From the NCBI GenBank assembly GCA_050263095.1, contig JBLNEW010000043.1:1-64000 (forward strand): a stretch of DNA of 64,000 bases, read 5' to 3'. This DNA comes from FEB-35 sp050263095. Lineage in GTDB: Bacteria > Desulfobacterota > Deferrimicrobia > Deferrimicrobiales > Deferrimicrobiaceae. The position numbers and the translations under genes were made by a program. Shown here one piece after another: positions 33,132 to 41,447 of the stretch. Position 1 is the first letter of the stretch, and each line of letters begins with the position of its first letter. The notes beneath the pieces are model-generated. The model did no database searches. It saw only the letters and a list, made by a program, of their open reading frames with translations, and was not told the DNA's origin.

Positions 33132-34229
33132 ATGGAAGCCCTTCCGGTCCTGACGCTGGTCGTCGCGGCGGCGACGCTCCTCGCCGTTCTGCTGCGCCGG
33201 CCGCCTGATTCCCGCGAGCGGATGGACCAGCTGGAAAAAGGCTTCACAGACGCGCTCCGCGCCAGCGCATCCGACCTTGCCCGCGCGCAGGCCGACTCCT
33301 CGGCGCGGATCCGCCAGGAAGTATCGGAGAACCTGCTCAAGGGGATCGACGACATTTCCCGCAGGATAGAGGAACGGCTCTCGGAAATACGCGTCGAAGT
33401 CGCGCGGGAGCTGTCGGAGACGGCCGACCGCAACCTCAAAGGATTCGACCAGGTGGCGGGGCACCTCAAGGAGCTGTCCGCGGCCACGGGGCAGGTGGTG
33501 CTGCTGTCCCGGGACATCAACCAGCTTAACGTACTGCTCACCCAGCCGAAGGCGCGCGGGGCGTTCGGGGAGCTCACCCTTTCACAGATGCTGTCCGACC
33601 TGTTCGGGGACCACGCCGACATGTTCGAGCTCCAGTTCCAGATGGAGTGGGGGGAGCGGGCCGACGCGGCCGTATTCGTGAGGCCGGACCGGAGCCAGTT
33701 CGTCTGCGTGGACGCGAAATTCCCGATGTCCAACGCGCAGCCGCTGATGGAAGGGGAGATCGACGAAGCTGCCCGGAGGGACTATGAGAAGGCATTCGCC
33801 CGCGACGTGCTGATACAGGCCGAATCGATCCGCTCGAAATACATCCGGCCTCCCGTGACGCTGGATTTCGCATTCCTCTTCGTCCCCGCCGAGTCCGTCT
33901 ATTACCTCGTCCTTCGCAACCGGGCCCTCCACGAGCAGCTCCTGAAGCTCCAGGTGATCCCCACGTCCCCCAACAGCTTCTACGCGTATCTGCAGGCGCT
34001 TGCGTTCGCCTTCCGGGGATTCAAGATCGAGCAGAAGACCAGGGAGATCCAGGCGCTCCTGGAGCGCGTGGGGAAAGATTTCGAGAAGTTCGCCGACAAC
34101 TTCAGGCTCTTCGGGAGGCACCTGGACAACGCCCAGGCCAGGTACATGGAGTCGGTGAGGGACGTGGAGCGGTTCCGGGCGCGGATCGGCTCCTTGAGGA
34201 GCGGGGAGGGGGAGCTGCCTGAGGGGTGA
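33132..34229 (+). CDS. rmuC: RmuC-family DNA recombination protein
   Basis: 365 residues. N-terminal membrane-anchor helix (LPVLTLVVAAATLLAVLLR), a coiled-coil up to about residue 130 and the RmuC nuclease-like core: QPKARGAFGELTLSQMLSDLF, FVCVDAKFPMSNAQPL, FLFVPAESVYYLVL, ITVTSP-like VIPTSPNSFYAYLQALAFAFRGFKIEQ. In E. coli RmuC limits inversions at short repeats. The ATG at 33132 has no ribosome site; TATAGT at 33117-33122 lies 9 bases before it, so the message may be leaderless. Confidence 0.92.
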   Translation: MEALPVLTLVVAAATLLAVLLRRPPDSRERMDQLEKGFTDALRASASDLARAQADSSARIRQEVSENLLKGIDDISRRIEERLSEIRVEVARELSETADRNLKGFDQVAGHLKELSAATGQVVLLSRDINQLNVLLTQPKARGAFGELTLSQMLSDLFGDHADMFELQFQMEWGERADAAVFVRPDRSQFVCVDAKFPMSNAQPLMEGEIDEAARRDYEKAFARDVLIQAESIRSKYIRPPVTLDFAFLFVPAESVYYLVLRNRALHEQLLKLQVIPTSPNSFYAYLQALAFAFRGFKIEQKTREIQALLERVGKDFEKFADNFRLFGRHLDNAQARYMESVRDVERFRARIGSLRSGEGELPEG

Positions 34230-34245
34230 GGCGGCTCCGCCCCCC

Positions 34246-35007
34246 TTACCGGTCGAGCTGTGCGTGAAGCCTGCCGCGCAGCCGGAGGACCGCCTGTGCG
34301 TGCAGCTGGCAGATGCGCGGTTCACCGAGGCGGAAGATCTCGCTGATCTCGCGCATGGTCAGGTCTTCGTAATAGTAAAGGGCTATAAGCTGTTTTTCCC
34401 TTTCGGGAAGCGTGTCGATCGACTTGGCCAGCACTTCCTTGAGGTCCCGAAGCAGCTCCTCTTCCCGCGCTTCGTCCTTCGCCGCCTCGGATAGGTAGTA
34501 CTGGATGCCCGCGCCGTCCCCGTCCTCCTGGGATTCGTCGTGGGAAAGGACCGACAGCCCCGAGAGCATCGCCAGCTTTTTCCGCAGCTCGTCCAGCGAG
34601 ATCCCCAGGTCTGCGGCTACCTCATCTTCCTCGGGGGGGCGGCCGAGAAGTCCTTCGAGCCGGGAGTACGCGTTCTGCAGACGGGTGGATGACTGGCGTA
34701 TAGACCGGGGGAACCAGTCCATCTCCCGGAGATAGTCGAGCATGGTTCCGCGGATCCTGAATTCCGCATACGTCTTGAACTTGATCCCGCGAGAGGGGTC
34801 GAACCGATCGACGGCGTCGAGCAGCCCGACGATTCCCGAGCTTACGAGGTCGTCCATCTCGATGTTCGGCGGGACGCGCATCTTGATGCGCGCCGCGTGA
34901 TATTTGATCGTGGGGATGAATTCGTTTACCAGCGCATCCCTGTCGACCGCCGGAGGTGGGGGCGCCGCCTGACGTCGGCATGCCGTCACGGCTTCTCTCG
35001 GGGCCAT
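34246..35007 (-). CDS. fliA: Flagellar-type sigma factor (FliA/WhiG family)
   Basis: 253 residues. Start at 35007 after GAGAGGAGCAGAT; the open frame to 35568 is only overlap with the next gene. Region 2 (EFIPTIKYHAARIKMRVPPNIEMDDLVSSGIVGLLDAVDRFDPSRGIKFKTYAEFRIRGTMLDYLREMDWFPRS in outline) and region 4 (TLPEREKQLIALYYYEDLTMREISEIFRLGEPRICQLH) are typical of sigma-28. It should direct late flagellar or chemotaxis promoters. Good sigma-54 promoter upstream, NtrC-type activator adjacent and a FlgM-like gene beyond. Confidence 0.92.
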   Translation of the reverse strand: MAPREAVTACRRQAAPPPPAVDRDALVNEFIPTIKYHAARIKMRVPPNIEMDDLVSSGIVGLLDAVDRFDPSRGIKFKTYAEFRIRGTMLDYLREMDWFPRSIRQSSTRLQNAYSRLEGLLGRPPEEDEVAADLGISLDELRKKLAMLSGLSVLSHDESQEDGDGAGIQYYLSEAAKDEAREEELLRDLKEVLAKSIDTLPEREKQLIALYYYEDLTMREISEIFRLGEPRICQLHAQAVLRLRGRLHAQLDR

Positions 35008-35056
35008 ATCTGCTCCTCTCTTCGAGCGGACGTTCGTGGAATTCGCTCCGAGTAAG

Positions 35057-35072
35057 AGCAACAGGCATGCCA
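35057..35072 (-). promoter_or_regulatory. Sigma-54 promoter of the fliA-like gene
   Basis: TGGCATGCCTGTTGCT on the minus strand: TGGCA, GG and GC exactly ten bases apart and TTGCT, a full match to TGGCAYG-N4-TTGCW. Predicted start about 35046, leader of about 40 bases. Confidence 0.8.
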
Positions 35073-35168
35073 AGGATGTAATGGCCAATATTTTATTGAA
35101 ATATAATGAGATTATGCTGCTGGAGACCGGGACGACGACGCAAGGGCAGTCAAATAATTGACAATAGT

Positions 35169-36560
35169 TCAGGCGTCTGACAATTCTTGGCAGCCTCGCT
35201 GCCTTCGCTTGAGCATCTCGAGAAGGGTAGTCCGCTTCAGCCCCAGGAGGGCGGCGGCCTTGTTCTTGTTGCCCTTGGTAAGGGCCATGGCGTGTGCGAT
35301 CAGGTGGTCCTGGAACGCTTCCGTCGTCTTGCGGAAATCGATTCCGTCGACGCCGAATTCCACCCCCGAGGTGATGCGTATCGCGGCGCTGTCCCGCATG
35401 GCGGGAGGGAGGTCGCTCTTTTCCATCCACCCTTCGTTCTTCAGTACGACCAGCCGTTCCACCAGGTTTTCCAGCTCCCTGATGTTTCCCGGCCAGGAGT
35501 ATCGCATCATGGCTTCCATCGCCTCCGGGCGGAATCCGGGGTGATGGCGGCCCGTCTTCCGGTTCCACTTGGCGAGGAAATGCCCGGCCAGGACCGGCAC
35601 GTCGTCGATGCGCTCGCGCAGGGCGGGAAGGTGGATGGGGATCACGTTCAGCCGGAAGAAGAGGTCCTGGCGGAAACGCCCCGCGGCGATCTCCTTCTCG
35701 AGATCCCTGTTGGTCGCGGCTATGACGCGTACGTCCACGTTCACAGTCTTGGTTCCGCCCACCGGGATGAACGACTGGTCCTGGAGGACTCTCAAAAGCT
35801 TCACCTGCAGGGACGGGCTCATCTCGCCGATCTCATCCAGAAAGATCGTCCCCCGGTTGGCCATTTCGAACCGGCCGCTGCGCTCGACGTGCGCGCCCGT
35901 ATAAGCCCCCTTGACGTGGCCGAACAGCTCGCTTTCCAGAAGCTCGGCCGGTATGGCGGAGCAGTTCACGGGCACGAGAATCCGGTCCGCCCGCTTGCTG
36001 TTGTAGTGGACTGCGCGTGCGATCAGCTCCTTTCCTGTCCCGCTCTCGCCCAGGATAAGGATTGTCGAGTCGGTGGCGGCGACCTTCCGGACCAGGTCCA
36101 GCACCTGCCGGATCGGCTCGCTCAAGCCTACTATGTTCTCGAACGTGTAATGCCTTATCGCCTGGGTCTTTAGGTGTACGTTCTCCTTCCGCACTGCTGT
36201 GAACTCCAGCGCCCGCCCGACGAGGTTTGCGACTTCCACCACCTTGAACGGCTTGGTGATGTAGTGGAATGCTCCGAGCTTCATCGCCTGAACCGCGTTC
36301 TCGACTGTGGCGAACGCAGTCATAAGTATGACTTCGCACTTGGGCAGGACCTTCTTTGCGTGGGCAAGGACCGCCAAGCCGTCGACACCGGGCATCATGA
36401 AGTCGGTCAGGACCACGTCGATGTCGGTCCGGTCGATGATCGAGATCGCCTCGCTGCCGGATTTGGCCAGGTGGAGGCGGATGTCCGGCGAGGCAAATAC
36501 TTCCTTCAGAAGGGAAATGGTGTTTTCTTCGTCGTCGGCGATAAGCAGCGTTTTGGGCAT
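35169..36560 (-). CDS. NtrC-family sigma-54-dependent response regulator
   Basis: 463 residues. Receiver domain (residues 1-120; LLIADDEEN, phospho-acceptor Asp in VVLTDFMMPGVDG, Lys in YITKPFK), AAA+ sigma-54 activation domain (about 140-375; Walker A GESGTGKE, GAYTGA loop, Walker B IFLDEIGEM, R-finger region RFRQDLFFRLNV) and a C-terminal Fis-type helix-turn-helix (NKNKAAALLGLKRTTLLEML). No histidine kinase is nearby. Lies 161 bases upstream of the fliA-like gene with a sigma-54 promoter between, so that gene is the obvious first target. Confidence 0.95.
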   Translation of the reverse strand: MPKTLLIADDEENTISLLKEVFASPDIRLHLAKSGSEAISIIDRTDIDVVLTDFMMPGVDGLAVLAHAKKVLPKCEVILMTAFATVENAVQAMKLGAFHYITKPFKVVEVANLVGRALEFTAVRKENVHLKTQAIRHYTFENIVGLSEPIRQVLDLVRKVAATDSTILILGESGTGKELIARAVHYNSKRADRILVPVNCSAIPAELLESELFGHVKGAYTGAHVERSGRFEMANRGTIFLDEIGEMSPSLQVKLLRVLQDQSFIPVGGTKTVNVDVRVIAATNRDLEKEIAAGRFRQDLFFRLNVIPIHLPALRERIDDVPVLAGHFLAKWNRKTGRHHPGFRPEAMEAMMRYSWPGNIRELENLVERLVVLKNEGWMEKSDLPPAMRDSAAIRITSGVEFGVDGIDFRKTTEAFQDHLIAHAMALTKGNKNKAAALLGLKRTTLLEMLKRRQRGCQELSDA

Positions 36561-36654
36561 ATGCCGATTTTACCGCGGTTTGGATAAAGTTTCGCTACGA
36601 TTCGGTCGATATGCACCCTGCAGGCAGAAACTGCCCACCGGAGGCCTATTTCGC

Positions 36655-36882
36655 GTGAAACCCTCGGACCGTAAAGGAAACGGGGTCGGAAAGACCCCCA
36701 TGAAGGAAGCGGGAAACAAGCACGTTTCCTCCCCGGACGGCGCGGAAAGGGGGGGGGGCGTCAAGAAAGTGGCTGCCCTCCGTGCCGCGATGAACAACGG
36801 GACGTATCGTGTGGAATCGAAGAAAGTCGCCGACAAGATCGTCAAGGATGCGGTTCGGGATATCCGGAGCCGGCTCCGCTAG
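36655..36882 (+). CDS. flgM: FlgM-like anti-sigma-28 factor
   Basis: 75 residues from GTG 36655 (GGAGG 9 bases upstream); ATG at 36700 is the alternative and is preceded by a GGGGTC-GACCCC hairpin. The C-terminal half KKVAALRAAMNNGTYRVESKKVADKIVKDAV matches the FlgM sigma-binding helices, where (A/V)xxLRxAIxxGTYxVDSxKIAxKI is usual. The N-terminal half is charged and disordered, as in FlgM. It is divergent from the NtrC-type gene and two genes from the sigma factor, which supports the assignment. Confidence 0.7.
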   Translation: MKPSDRKGNGVGKTPMKEAGNKHVSSPDGAERGGGVKKVAALRAAMNNGTYRVESKKVADKIVKDAVRDIRSRLR

Positions 36883-36959
36883 CCATCGTTATCCGATTCC
36901 CGGTAATTGGGATAAAATCAAATCGACAGGAAAATTAAAGTGGAGGTGCCAGTTCCTCC

Positions 36960-37328
36960 GTGGTCCGGACCGGCTTCCAGGAGGTCCTGCGGCAATCGCT
37001 GGACGACCTGCCCCGGATGTTCCGGCAGGCGCTCGATAACATTGCGGTCGTGGTGGAGGATTGGCCTCCCGACTGGCTTCTTGACGAACTGGAGATCCCG
37101 CCCGAAGACACGCTTTACGGGTTCTACCACGGCGTCCCCCTTCCGGAGCGTTCGGTCTCCCTTACGGGAAACCTCCCGGACAAGATTTCCATATACCGCG
37201 GTCCCCTGATGGAGGATTTTCCGGATCCGGCCGAGCTGCGCCGCCAGATCCGGGTGACGCTGCTCCACGAAATCGGGCACTATTTCGGCATGGATGAGGA
37301 GGAGCTGGCCCGGCTCGGCTTCGAATAG
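36960..37328 (+). CDS. Zincin-like metallopeptidase family protein (DUF1025)
   Basis: 122 residues. HExxH zinc motif in LLHEIGHYFGMDEEEL near residue 102, and LDNIAVVVEDWPP, LYGFYHGVPLPERSVS and LPDKISIYRGPL are hallmarks of the Zincin_1 (PF06262) family. A frame stop just upstream makes GTG 36960 the only start; its ribosome site (GGAGG) is 13 bases away. Proteolytic activity in the family is predicted rather than shown. Confidence 0.88.
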   Translation: MVRTGFQEVLRQSLDDLPRMFRQALDNIAVVVEDWPPDWLLDELEIPPEDTLYGFYHGVPLPERSVSLTGNLPDKISIYRGPLMEDFPDPAELRRQIRVTLLHEIGHYFGMDEEELARLGFE

Positions 37329-37380
37329 CCCCGATACGCCCTCACGCGAAGATTTTTCTATCCCCCGGCCCGCGTTTCAG

Positions 37381-37393
37381 GTATACAGTATAC
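37381..37393. promoter_or_regulatory. Palindrome GTATACAGTATAC
   Basis: Perfect 6-bp arms around a single A in the 133-base gap before the gene at 37462. Could be an operator or part of a -10 region; nothing else supports it. Confidence 0.3.
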
Positions 37394-37461
37394 AAAAACC
37401 GGCAAGCCCTACGGTTGCCCCGGCCTATCTTACGACCGTGCCTTGCGAAAGGGGGATAGGG

Positions 37462-38406
37462 ATGCTTGCACTGCGCCGCGTGTTTTTCGATGGGGCCGAT
37501 CACCCGGAGCTTGTCCTTCTCCATTACACCGCGGCACCGGAAGGCTCCCCTGGCGAGGAAACTGCACGGGCCTCCCTCGTCATGCGGCCGTCCGCGCAGC
37601 CCGGGAGAAGGGAAACGCTGGTTTTCCTTCCTTCGCCCCCGCCGGGACGCCGTATCCTTCTGCGGTACTTTTTTTCCACCATAGGAGGAGGCGCCGAATG
37701 GTTTTCACCGGCATACGAAGTGGCCGTGCCGGGGGATGAGGTAGCGGGCGACCTGATGCGGGTCGAGGAAGAAGGGGATGGAAACCTGCCGCCGGCCCGA
37801 GGGATGGGCGCGTTCCGGCTCATGCTCCCTTTGCGGAACGGGGAGCCGAAATCCGGCCCGGTCCGGTACGGCTTCGGGGCGATGAGGAAAAAACCGTCCG
37901 CGGAGCTTTGCCGCGCCCGGTTCCCCATGGACGGAAACGTGCCGCTGGTGGAGGTCCCCGAAGCGCTCTCGGTGCTCAAGAACAGGCCGATGCCCTTTTT
38001 CCTGTACCACGTCGCAGGCGAGAAGGGCCCCCTGGTCGCCGACAAGATCAACTGCGCGAGGCTGACCTTGAAGGACGACGAGGGCGAGGTGGTCTGCGCG
38101 CGCCTCCTCTGGGGCGATCCCTCGTGGAACGCCCAGAACCTGTCCGTGATGGAGGTAAAGAATTTCGCCTCGGAAGATGCGAAGGCGCGGGACTACTTTT
38201 TCGCGTCCGACAGGGAGGCATTCCTTAAAGCGAGGTCGGCCGCGATCCGCAGGCATCCGGTCCCCAGGACCTTCGAGGCGTTCGTTTACGGGCCCGCGGA
38301 CAGCGTCGCCGAGTACTGCTTCCAGGTGCTCATCCGGCACGCCGACGGATCCGTAGCGGCGGCGTGGCGGAACCGCGGCGGAGGCAACTGGGCGGTCACG
38401 CTGTAG
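37462..38406 (+). CDS. Conserved-looking hypothetical protein
   Basis: 314 residues, start at 37462 after AAGGGGGATAGGG. No signal peptide or membrane helix. It appears to have three beta-rich parts: LVLLHYTAAPEG to ILLRYFFSTIGGGAEWFSPAYEVAVPG, a middle with FFLYHVAGEKGPLVADKINCARLTLKD, and an end AEYCFQVLIRHADGSVAAAWRNRGGGNW. The first and last parts resemble immunoglobulin-like or carbohydrate-binding domains in their aromatic spacing, but I do not recognise a family. Convergent with hisC, 9 bases apart. Confidence 0.7.
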   Translation: MLALRRVFFDGADHPELVLLHYTAAPEGSPGEETARASLVMRPSAQPGRRETLVFLPSPPPGRRILLRYFFSTIGGGAEWFSPAYEVAVPGDEVAGDLMRVEEEGDGNLPPARGMGAFRLMLPLRNGEPKSGPVRYGFGAMRKKPSAELCRARFPMDGNVPLVEVPEALSVLKNRPMPFFLYHVAGEKGPLVADKINCARLTLKDDEGEVVCARLLWGDPSWNAQNLSVMEVKNFASEDAKARDYFFASDREAFLKARSAAIRRHPVPRTFEAFVYGPADSVAEYCFQVLIRHADGSVAAAWRNRGGGNWAVTL

Positions 38407-38415
38407 CGCCTTTGC

Positions 38416-39450
38416 CTAAAGCGCCGAAAGCAATTCGTCGATCTCGCCGTCGGTGCCGACCGTGATCCTCAGGCAGCCGGCCAGCCGCGGAACGTCGAAG
38501 TAGCGCACCAGGATCTTCCGGCTCTTAAGCGCCTCGTATATCTTCCGCGCCGGTTTTCCGCCGTTTCTCCGGGCAAGGACGAAGTTCGATTGCGAAGGGA
38601 AGGGAGTGAACCCGGCAGCGGGAAGACAGGCTGTCAGCCGCTCGCGCGTCTTCCGTATCCTTGCCGCGTTGCGCTCCATCCAGGCCGTGTCCGACAACGC
38701 CGCCTCTCCCGCGGCAATGCTCAACCGGCTCATGTTGTAGGAGTCCTTCACCTTGCAGAGCCCCTCCACGATCCGGGGATGGGCGAACCCGAGCCCGATC
38801 CTCATTCCGGCGAGGGAGTACGACTTGGATAGCGTGCGTAGCACGATGACGTTTTCCCGTTCCCGGGCAAGGGACAGGGCGTTTTCTTCCGCGAAATCCG
38901 CGTAGGCCTCGTCGATGACGAGCACGCCTGGCACGCTGTCGGCGAGGCGCGAGAGAGCGTCGAGCGGGACAGCGGTACCCGATGGGGAGTTGGGGCTGGC
39001 CACCACCGTTACGTTGGCGCGGGCACGGAAAATGCCCCGCGGGAGGGAATAGTCGTCGGGGTACGGGATACCTTTAAGCCTTCCCCCCTGGATCCGCACG
39101 AGCGTGTCGTAGAGCGTGTACGTCGGGACGGGGCAGCACAGCGTGTCTTTTTCCCCGACGAATGCGCGGGCGATCATGGCCAGCAGGTCGTCGGACCCGT
39201 TTCCCGCCATAACCTGCGGAAGCTCGAACCCGTAAGTAAGCGCGGCCTGCCGCCGAAGCCGCGTGGCGTCCGGGTCCGGGTACAATCGAAGCGAATCGTC
39301 GGATTCGGCGAGGATCGCCCGGCGGACCCTCGGCGAGGGGGGATATGGATTCTCGTTCGTGTTGAGCTTGATGTACCCGCCCTCCTGGGGCTGCTCGCCC
39401 GGCTGGTACCCCTGCATGCGGGCGACGTTTCTCCGGAACGCGACGGTCAA
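38416..39450 (-). CDS. hisC: Histidinol-phosphate aminotransferase (HisC)
   Basis: 344 residues, class I/II PLP aminotransferase. KLNTNENPYPPSPRV, YPDPDATRLRR, GNGSDDLLAMIARAF, PNSPSGTAVPL, VIDEAYADFAE and the Schiff-base Lys in TLSKSYSLAGMRIGLG fit HisC. It starts with TTG at 39450, overlapping the TGA of the upstream aminotransferase, with GGGAGGGCGGAG ahead. Histidine biosynthesis; could also transaminate aromatic precursors. Confidence 0.9.
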   Translation of the reverse strand: MTVAFRRNVARMQGYQPGEQPQEGGYIKLNTNENPYPPSPRVRRAILAESDDSLRLYPDPDATRLRRQAALTYGFELPQVMAGNGSDDLLAMIARAFVGEKDTLCCPVPTYTLYDTLVRIQGGRLKGIPYPDDYSLPRGIFRARANVTVVASPNSPSGTAVPLDALSRLADSVPGVLVIDEAYADFAEENALSLARERENVIVLRTLSKSYSLAGMRIGLGFAHPRIVEGLCKVKDSYNMSRLSIAAGEAALSDTAWMERNAARIRKTRERLTACLPAAGFTPFPSQSNFVLARRNGGKPARKIYEALKSRKILVRYFDVPRLAGCLRITVGTDGEIDELLSAL

Positions 39451-40649
39451 CTCCGCCCTCCCTTCTTCGCGAAGAAGCGGCTGCCCAGCCTTTTCCAGGC
39501 CGGAAGCGACCGCCCGACCGAGGCCGGGTCCATGCAGTACGCGACCCGGAAATATCCCTTGCGGCCGAAGCCGCTTCCCGGCACGACGAGGATGTTTTCC
39601 TCCTTAGCCGCGGAGATGAACTTCATCTCGTCCTCGACCGGCGACCGGGGGAACAGGTAGAACGCACCTCCGGGCGGGACTACGGAAAATCCCGACTCCG
39701 TCAGGGTCGAGACGAGCATTTCCCTGTTCCTGCCGTAGACCGACATATCGGCATCGATCCCCTGGAAACCGGCAACCGCCCGCTGCATGATCGAAGGGGC
39801 GTTGACGAACCCCAGCACGCGGTTGCAGAAAACGCATGCGTCGGCCAGCTCCGCGGCGTCGGCCGCGCGCGGGCTGATGGCGAGGTATCCGATCCTCTCG
39901 CCGGCGAGGTTCAGGTCCTTGGAGTGCGAGTATGCAACGAGCGTGTTGCGCAACGCGGCGGCGGGCGGGTAGAAGGACGATCCCGGATAGACTATTTTCC
40001 GGTACGGCTCGTCCGACAGGACGTAGATGGGACCCCCTGCGAGCCTCTCCCCCTCCGAAAGCACGCGGGAAAGTTCGCGCAGCGCATCCTTGGGGTAGAC
40101 CGCCCCGGTCGGGTTGTTGGGAGTGTTGAGCAGGAGGGCCTTCGTCCTGCCCGTGATCGATGCCCTTATCGCTTCCGGGTCGAGCTGGAAATCTTCGGCG
40201 GATTGCGCGACGACGGGTACTCCGCCCGCGTTGCGCACGTAGAAAAGATATTCGACGAAATAGGGGGCGATTACGATCACTTCGTCGCCGGGGGAGAGGA
40301 TCGCGCGCAATGCGACGTTCAGCGCGCCCGCGGCCCCGACGCTCATCATCACCAGCCCCGGGGTGAATGCGAGCCCGGTGGATTTCTCGAGGTCTTCCGC
40401 CACACGCTGACGGACGTCGGCGAATCCCGCGTTCGGCATGTACTTGTGAAGGTCCGGCGGCGGGTTCGCCGCGAGCCGGGCAAGCTCCCGCGCAAGTGGG
40501 GGCGGCGGGTCTCCGAACGGGTTCCCGAGGCTGAAATCGAAGACGTTTTCCGCCCCCTTTTTCGCCTTCAGAAACGCGCCTTCCTCGAACATCCTGCGGA
40601 TCCACGACCCTTGCCGGATCGCCTCCCGTATTTCGGGGGATGCGGGCAT
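39447..40649 (-). CDS. PLP-dependent class I aminotransferase
   Basis: 400 residues. ATG at 40649 preceded by AAAGGAGCCAAG is preferred over 40670. FSLGNPFGDPPPPLA, HKYMPNAGFADVRQRVAEDL, LNTPNNPTGAVYPKDAL, VLSDEPYRKIVY and SHSKDLNLAGERIGYLA (PLP lysine) are typical of the aspartate/aromatic aminotransferase group. Translationally coupled to hisC. Substrate not determinable. Confidence 0.9.
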   Translation of the reverse strand: MPASPEIREAIRQGSWIRRMFEEGAFLKAKKGAENVFDFSLGNPFGDPPPPLARELARLAANPPPDLHKYMPNAGFADVRQRVAEDLEKSTGLAFTPGLVMMSVGAAGALNVALRAILSPGDEVIVIAPYFVEYLFYVRNAGGVPVVAQSAEDFQLDPEAIRASITGRTKALLLNTPNNPTGAVYPKDALRELSRVLSEGERLAGGPIYVLSDEPYRKIVYPGSSFYPPAAALRNTLVAYSHSKDLNLAGERIGYLAISPRAADAAELADACVFCNRVLGFVNAPSIMQRAVAGFQGIDADMSVYGRNREMLVSTLTESGFSVVPPGGAFYLFPRSPVEDEMKFISAAKEENILVVPGSGFGRKGYFRVAYCMDPASVGRSLPAWKRLGSRFFAKKGGRS

Positions 40650-40815
40650 CTTGGCTCCTTTCGGTGCCATTCACGATACGTCAACGCAAGACAGGATTTC
40701 AAGGCGAAAGGTCCGGATATTCCGTTGAAACATCGGGGCGTATGGCCTAAATTATGGAAGGTCCGCCGGGTTCCCGGCGGCAACCAATACCATGTTCTTT
40801 CGAACGGGAGAAAAC

Positions 40816-41439
40816 GTGAAACTCATCCATCGATCTTGGATTTTTCCGATGTTCCTGCTTGCTGTTCTATCGGGCTGCTCGACGGGGAATGTCCTGACCA
40901 TCCCCGGCGGGCTTTCGGGCAAGGCGACGCAGGCTTCCCCCGTCGCGCCGGGCGTACCCGCAGAGGTCGCGGTGCTCGATTTTTCCTGGACGGCGCCTGT
41001 GTCCGGCGAATTGGGGCGGGATTATGTGCATGCCCGTCCGATCGTGTGGAACGGGGACCCGGGCAAGTCGATCGCCGACCTGATAGCGGGCGCCCTGGCC
41101 GATAAGGGAATTCCCGCGGTCCGCGCGGCCGGGGAGGCGGACATCCCGGCGGGCGTCCCCGCCAGGGTTTGGGGCAGCGTTGAGGAATTCAGCGTAGATC
41201 TGAGGTCCTCGGGCATGGTCCACGTTAAGGCTGAAGCGGCGGCAACCCTCAAGCTCCAGGCGACCGGGCCCGGCGTCCCCGCCGGGTGGAGCGGCTCGGT
41301 CTCCTCCTCTTACGGGGACACGGACCTGTACACCACCCCGGAGGGCGTCCAGGAAGTGCTGAACGGCGCGGCCAACGCCGCCGCCGCGGAAGCGGTACGG
41401 CGGATGCTGGAGGCGGGGGTGGTCTCCTCGCCCAAATAA
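40816..41439 (+). CDS. Lipoprotein of unknown function (YajG-like)
   Basis: 207 residues from GTG 40816 (GGGAG upstream); ATG 40792 is the alternative. Signal peptide with lipobox LLAVLSGC. The mature part, with VAVLDFSWT..., SIADLIAGALADKGIPAV, VWGSVEEFSVDLRS and ATLKLQATGPG, resembles YajG/DUF799-like lipoproteins. The last part is Ala-rich helical (NGAANAAAAEAVRRMLEAG). Nine bases upstream of the next gene. Confidence 0.7.
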   Translation: MKLIHRSWIFPMFLLAVLSGCSTGNVLTIPGGLSGKATQASPVAPGVPAEVAVLDFSWTAPVSGELGRDYVHARPIVWNGDPGKSIADLIAGALADKGIPAVRAAGEADIPAGVPARVWGSVEEFSVDLRSSGMVHVKAEAAATLKLQATGPGVPAGWSGSVSSSYGDTDLYTTPEGVQEVLNGAANAAAAEAVRRMLEAGVVSSPK

Positions 41440-41447
41440 ATTTACGG

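Noticed and set aside
34246..35568. A 440-codon frame for the sigma factor
   Set aside because: The first about 187 codons lie opposite and over the NtrC-family gene end and its spacer; the ribosome site and sigma-region homology begin at 35007.
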